DNA from: Nematostella vectensis
Lineage: Eukaryota; Cnidaria; Anthozoa; Actiniaria; Edwardsiidae
Assembly: GCF_932526225.1 (NCBI RefSeq)
Contig: NC_064034.1
Coordinates: forward strand, 11,792,887 to 11,856,886
Direction: 5' to 3'
DNA: 64,000 bases
Made by a program: the position numbers and the translations under genes. How positions within the stretch are numbered: the stretch's first letter is position 1; each line of letters starts with the position of its first letter. The notes beneath the pieces were generated by a model that saw only the letters and a list, made by a program, of their open reading frames with translations, was not told the DNA's origin and made no database searches. Below are positions 60,324-64,000 of the stretch, piece after piece.

Positions 60324-63300
60324 ATGCGAGCCTTTCTGCTATTCGCTCTCTGTATAACTGTTGTTAGTGCTGCTGACTATGGACCCGACTTTGTTAAAGG
60401 TATGTGTAGGGGTTTATTGGGGATTATTCTTCAATTTACTAGTCGATAGTCAATGATGAATGGTTTCTTCAGCCCACAGGAGACCGTTTGATTGTTTGTA
60501 TTTCCCGTGCCCACTTAACAATTTGCCAAGAGGAGACCACGACTTTTTTTTATAAAACTCAAATTAAAAGAACCATTGAGTTTTGACCCGAAAGGCCACG
60601 TTACATTAGACATTTTCTTCTGCAATTTGCAACCCAGTTATAATCTGTTGCGTGTCAATGAACATTTTTGATTGCATGCATTTTACTTTTCGTAAAAGTT
60701 GCATTGCCCTATGTGTGGCCAACGGTAAATATCAGAGACCAGAACGTTTCCATAAAAACGATACGACCAGGGACTGTTCATGTGTTCACTGATAAGGGAT
60801 TTAAACGGCTTACAGCTCAGAATTATCCTGAATCTCCGCTGTACCGATAATATGGAAACCTTGGGTACCCAGGGCGCGGGGTCAGCGTATCGAAGCGCGA
60901 AAACGAGGCGGGGGGGGGGGGATGGGGGGTGGGGCTTCTCTCCCGCCCCTTATCCCCTCCCCCCCCGTCTGACCTCCTTGCTTGAGCGCGTTCTCGCGCC
61001 TGCGACCTCAGGGTTCCCGGGGATAAAAACAACACCGATTAACAACTTTATCACTATTGATACACAAATGCACCGACTAACGTATAATTAATTAATCTAA
61101 ATTGATCTACTTAATCGCACAAATGCACTGACTAACGTTAGATTGAACTTAACTACTTGATCTATCCCCTTTCTAGTGCCTGAGACAATGGTTATGTACG
61201 GCTATAACCCCACCCTCCGCGGATTCTACCGGGGCCGGGTATTCGGCAAAACTAGCGAGGGGCTGTGGTTCAGAGAGAAGAGTAGCTTCGCCGACGAATG
61301 GCTCATCATCAACGATCGAGATCTACCCCATAGACTTATCCCGGACCTCAGACCCCGCCCTGACTGGGTCTTTGTGAATTCTATCGTGATAGCTAAATGG
61401 AAGATGCACATGTGGCAGCCCAGCGTGGTTTGGGAGACTAGACAGACTCTCATGTCAGACGGCAAGAACAAGCATTCATGGAAGATAGGTCGCGTATACC
61501 AAGAGATGTATAAAAAGTTGACGTACGAGCAGCAGTTCGACTGGAAGCCTTTCTGGTTAACTGATGAGCCTAAAGACATCGACAAGATACGACTATCGGG
61601 TTGGTACTACTTTACGCTTACAGAGCCGATGAAAAAAAAGCACTAAAATTGATTAGCTTCCAGTGGCGGATCCATAATTTAAAAAGGGAGGGGGGGGGGG
61701 GTGAATATCGACCGCCCTTTCAACCGCTTATGGCTATAGTTTTAGTTTTTTTTTCATCCAATAAAACACAATCTATATCGTATTTATATTAACGATGATA
61801 ATGTATTTAAATTTGATATCATGTATTATCATGTTTTAAGAAAAGATCGCTCTCTGGTAGCTGGTATGGGGCGTCTATTAGGCCCCCGAATGGTCTTTGG
61901 CGAGGAACCCGTTTTTTTATGCGAGACCTAGCATTTTTTATTGTTGAATAAATCGAGCAGCGAGCACATCGAAAAATACAATGCAAGCCCGGCGGAGAAA
62001 ATTGGGCGAGCATTACCCGAAAAACTGCGAGCACATCGAAATTTGGGGGGACCATCCGGGGCCCTTTCTCCTACGCCAAGCCCTACGCCCAGCCCCGTGT
62101 CTGACAGCGGTAGCAAAGTCCCTCGTCGTCAGCGTCGCATACAAAAGTCTTCTTACATTGCTTGAAAGGAATTGCGGGGAATTTGTACAGAAAACTAGCG
62201 CGCAAAAATAATTATATGCTTTTGGAAAAAAGAAATAGAAAAAAGGCCATATCTTTGCCTGGGATCGAACCCAGTATAAATGAAATCTGAACACGCAAAA
62301 TATAGACCATACATCGAGACCGGCGCTGAATCTCCGTATGGCAGCTAATGTTTTACGGACAAGCTGTAGATTTCGGCCCCAGCACTGCTATCTAGCGAAC
62401 TGTACAATACAAAGGAACCTGAGGTACCCGCGCATCAATAGAGAGGCAATAAGCAGGTTCCCAGGCCTGTCTTTGTCGGTTACGCCACGCACAGCTCGCT
62501 ATGACCTAGATTAAAATATATCGAGGTCTATTTGCGCGCCCTGGGTCTTTTTGGGGCTCGTTCAGTCACCATGGTCAGGCGCGTACCGAAGATGGGATGA
62601 GAGGGGGGGGGGGGGGAGGGGGGAGTGCGCAGTCCAAGGTGTCATATGGCGCCAAGCCTCTTCCCCGCTTCTGATAATAGAGCAAAACACGCCGCCGCGG
62701 TTAGATAATAAGAGCCAGGTTTAGACGCTGAAAGCGCTTCCTGCACTATAAAAACCGGAGGTGGATATTTGGGAGTTGATACGTTACTTTCATTGTTTGT
62801 TTGGGAAATTTTGGACAGAACAATGGACTTGCAACTGCCCATAGAATATTAAATATTTTTCAGGCGTACAACCCGAGTATTGGTGCGGAATACTACAGAG
62901 CCCGTGCACGGATAAACAAAACTGCACAGTAGAAATTGGCGTTCCCAACTATCTAAAGTGCATCGGTGAGTACAGAAGATAGCATTCAACGGATGCTACC
63001 GTATCAGGACACCTAAAAACACAAGGCGGTAAAGAGGAACCCCCTTCGCAAAATCATATAGGCCCGATTTTGAATAGAGATTCTTTAATTGCAGATATAC
63101 CCACCATGCCTCCTCAGCCACCGACCACTATCCCTCTACCTACGACCACACCCATCCGAACCACCATACCCCCTACCGACCCTGCTACAGACCCTGCTAC
63201 CGGAGCCCCTCCTACCGACTCCATCATAGAGGCAACAGACGAATCAGGTACTACAGTGGTACCGGAGGAGGCTACAGAGGAAGACCCAGACGAACAAGAC

Positions 63301-63989
63301 CAAGACTTCTCACGCGTTCCGTCTGAGACTAAGCCTTTACGATCTACGAGTTTCATCATTGCAGGCGCTGCCGCTGTCGGGGGAGGGTTTTTGTTGATCT
63401 GTGTGCTCGTGGCCATTACCTATCTCAGGTGAGGCTATCATGGATGGCTGCAGCATTAAGTCGTGGGGGGAGAGGGAGGGTTTTTGTTGGTCTGTGTTTG
63501 TGTATATTTTTGTTTACGGATTCCTGCAGCATTAAGTCGGGAGGGGGGGAGGGGAGGGGTGTTGTTGTTCTGAATGCTTGTGGGCATTTGCGTATATCTC
63601 AGGTAAGGCTATCATGGTTGCCTGAAGCATTAAGTCTTGGGGGGGAGTATTGATAATTATGCAGTTGTTGATTCAATGGCACAAATGCTGATGTTGTTAT
63701 TGACGTCGTTAGCTAGTTACTGCTCGTGAAGTCTTGATGTCGTTACTAAAGTAAGCTTTTTGACAGGAAAAGAAAACTTAAAGGCAAGGATATCGAAGCG
63801 GATTCTAAAGAAAACTCGGCCGAATCCAGCACGAAGTCGAAAAAGAAACACCGTACAGAGAAGAAAGACAGGGAAGGAAGGTCGAAAGATAAATCCCAGC
63901 GCAGGTCTAAGGAGGACTCCGAGAAGAAGAGAAGGAAACGTCGTGATGGTAGCCCGTCCAGGAAGAAGACCAAACACGACCAGGAATAA
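60324..63989 (+). CDS. Type I membrane protein with four-Cys module, Thr/Pro stalk and basic tail
   Basis: Exons 60324-60399, 62864-62965, 63095-63428 and 63767-63989 give 244 aa. Residues 1-17 are a signal peptide (MRAFLLFALCITVVSAA). Exon 2 holds cysteines at 33, 40, 46 and 58 (EYWCGILQSPC ... NCTVEIG ... YLKC), which could form two disulfides. Residues 60-118 are a Thr/Pro-rich stalk likely O-glycosylated, then an acidic stretch (EEATEEDPDEQDQD). A TM helix spans 146-170 (SFIIAGAAAVGGGFLLICVL...). The cytoplasmic tail 171-244 is very rich in Lys/Arg/Ser (KKHRTEKKDREGRSKDKSQR). I do not recognise the family. Two other same-phase modules occur in intron 1. Confidence 0.7.
60699..60850 (+). 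CDS. Possible alternative terminal exon a (unrecognised)
   Basis: After acceptor CGTAAAAG the frame that fits the phase-1 leader exon (60324-60399) reads VALPYVWPTVNIRDQNVSIK ... GFKRLTAQNYPESPLYR and stops at 60848. It looks like real protein but has no good donor before the stop. A hairpin-type insertion begins about 15 bp after the stop, so the original 3' end of the exon may have been lost. It could be an alternative last exon or a relic. Confidence 0.35.
60866..61022. mobile_element. GC-rich hairpin-like insertion
   Basis: GGGTACCCAGGGCGCG at the left resembles the inverse of CGCGCCTGCGACCTCAGGGT then TCCC at the right, with C/G-tracts between. The ends resemble the hairpin MITE at 53154 (GGGACCCAGGGCG). 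Arms are imperfect and no target duplication was found. Confidence 0.35.
61177..61646 (+). CDS. Possible alternative terminal exon b (unrecognised, 157 aa module)
   Basis: Acceptor CCCTTTCTAG is followed by a 470-bp open exon in the phase of the leader exon. It reads VPETMVMYGYNPTLRGFYRG, then REKSSFADEWLIINDRDLPH, PRPDWVFVNSIVIAKW, and ends ...SGWYYFTLTEPMKKKH-stop. It is rich in Trp and Tyr, with even codon usage, so it is very likely coding. Joined to 60324-60399 it would be a small secreted protein of 182 aa. It could instead belong to a separate gene whose first exon I missed. Family unknown. Confidence 0.5.
61647..62863. other. Intron/flank with G-tract repeats and a tRNA-like remnant
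   Basis: A hAT-like terminus CAGTGGCGGATCCAT lies at 61666. On the minus strand near 62253-62325, TCTCGATGTATGG ... TACTGGGTTCGATCCCAGG resembles tRNA A and B boxes, but the D-stem does not pair. It is probably a SINE head or tRNA pseudogene. 62601-62648 is a fragment of the dispersed G-tract repeat. Confidence 0.35.
63429..63653 (+). repeat. Degenerate duplication of an exon end plus donor site
   Basis: The real exon end TATCTCAG|GTGAGGCTATCA with downstream GCAGCATTAAGTCG recurs at 63595-63635 as TATCTCAG|GTAAGGCTATCA ... GAAGCATTAAGTC. A third partial unit (GGGTTTTTGTTGGTCTGTG ... GCAGCATTAAGTCGG) lies between. The second donor (GTAAGG) is as good as the first. Confidence 0.7.
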
Positions 63990-64000
63990 TAAATTACGAC

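Noticed and set aside
62250-62330. tRNA gene on the minus strand
   Set aside because: The T-arm (CTGGGTTCGATCCCAG) is perfect but the D-stem and acceptor stem do not pair. More likely a SINE head or pseudogene.

Overview
The window looks like nuclear DNA of a cnidarian, most likely a sea anemone of the Nematostella type. This is inferred from gene content and architecture, not from a database match. The coding parts are split by spliceosomal introns with GT..AG borders. The recognisable genes are metazoan: nuclear factor I, a sigma-class glutathione S-transferase, rolling-stone-like membrane proteins, and secreted PAN/apple proteins with a fibrinogen-like C-terminus. Much of the rest is tandem repeats and small non-autonomous DNA transposons. 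Most long open frames in the window are repeat artefacts.

Layout. 1-1503 holds only the first coding exon of a GST on the minus strand; the rest lies outside the window. 2700-10440 is mobile-element and repeat territory: a foldback, a TTAA-flanked piggyBac-like MITE, a LINE reverse-transcriptase tail, and a methionine adenosyltransferase (MAT) pseudogene. A 2.6 kb minisatellite sits inside this pseudogene, exactly at the codons of its conserved glycine-rich loop. A mariner/pogo-like element ends the block. 12.3-22.8 kb is a giant 43-bp satellite with higher-order duplications of about 1518, 2208 and 999 bp. 22.8-30.4 kb has no recognisable gene.

30495-37492 (plus) is a complete NFI transcription-factor gene in eight coding exons (663 aa by my splice model). 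41.4-51.1 kb (minus) holds two tandem paralogues encoding signal peptide + PAN domain + fibrinogen-like domain. The distal one (47240-51127, 340 aa) is intact. The proximal one (41397-44424) has a frameshift in two different exons, and its second-exon donor site has been tandemly multiplied. Minisatellites fill its second intron (16/17-bp units) and the space between the paralogues (31-bp units).

53.3-59.0 kb holds two rolling-stone-like membrane-protein genes arranged head to head, with 685 bp between their start codons. The intron of the plus gene, and the first intron of the intact PAN gene, each carry a copy of the same ~1.1 kb long-TIR transposon in opposite orientation. 60324-63989 (plus) is a small type I membrane-protein gene that I do not recognise (244 aa: signal peptide, four-cysteine module, Thr/Pro stalk, TM helix, very basic tail). 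Two further open modules in its first intron have acceptors in the same phase as the leader exon.

The genes do not form an obvious pathway. The strongest observations are the minisatellite born inside the MAT pseudogene, two independent tandem duplications of exon-donor boundaries, the frame-independent 43-bp satellite, and the leader exon with three same-phase downstream modules. All exon models come from reading splice sites and homology by eye.
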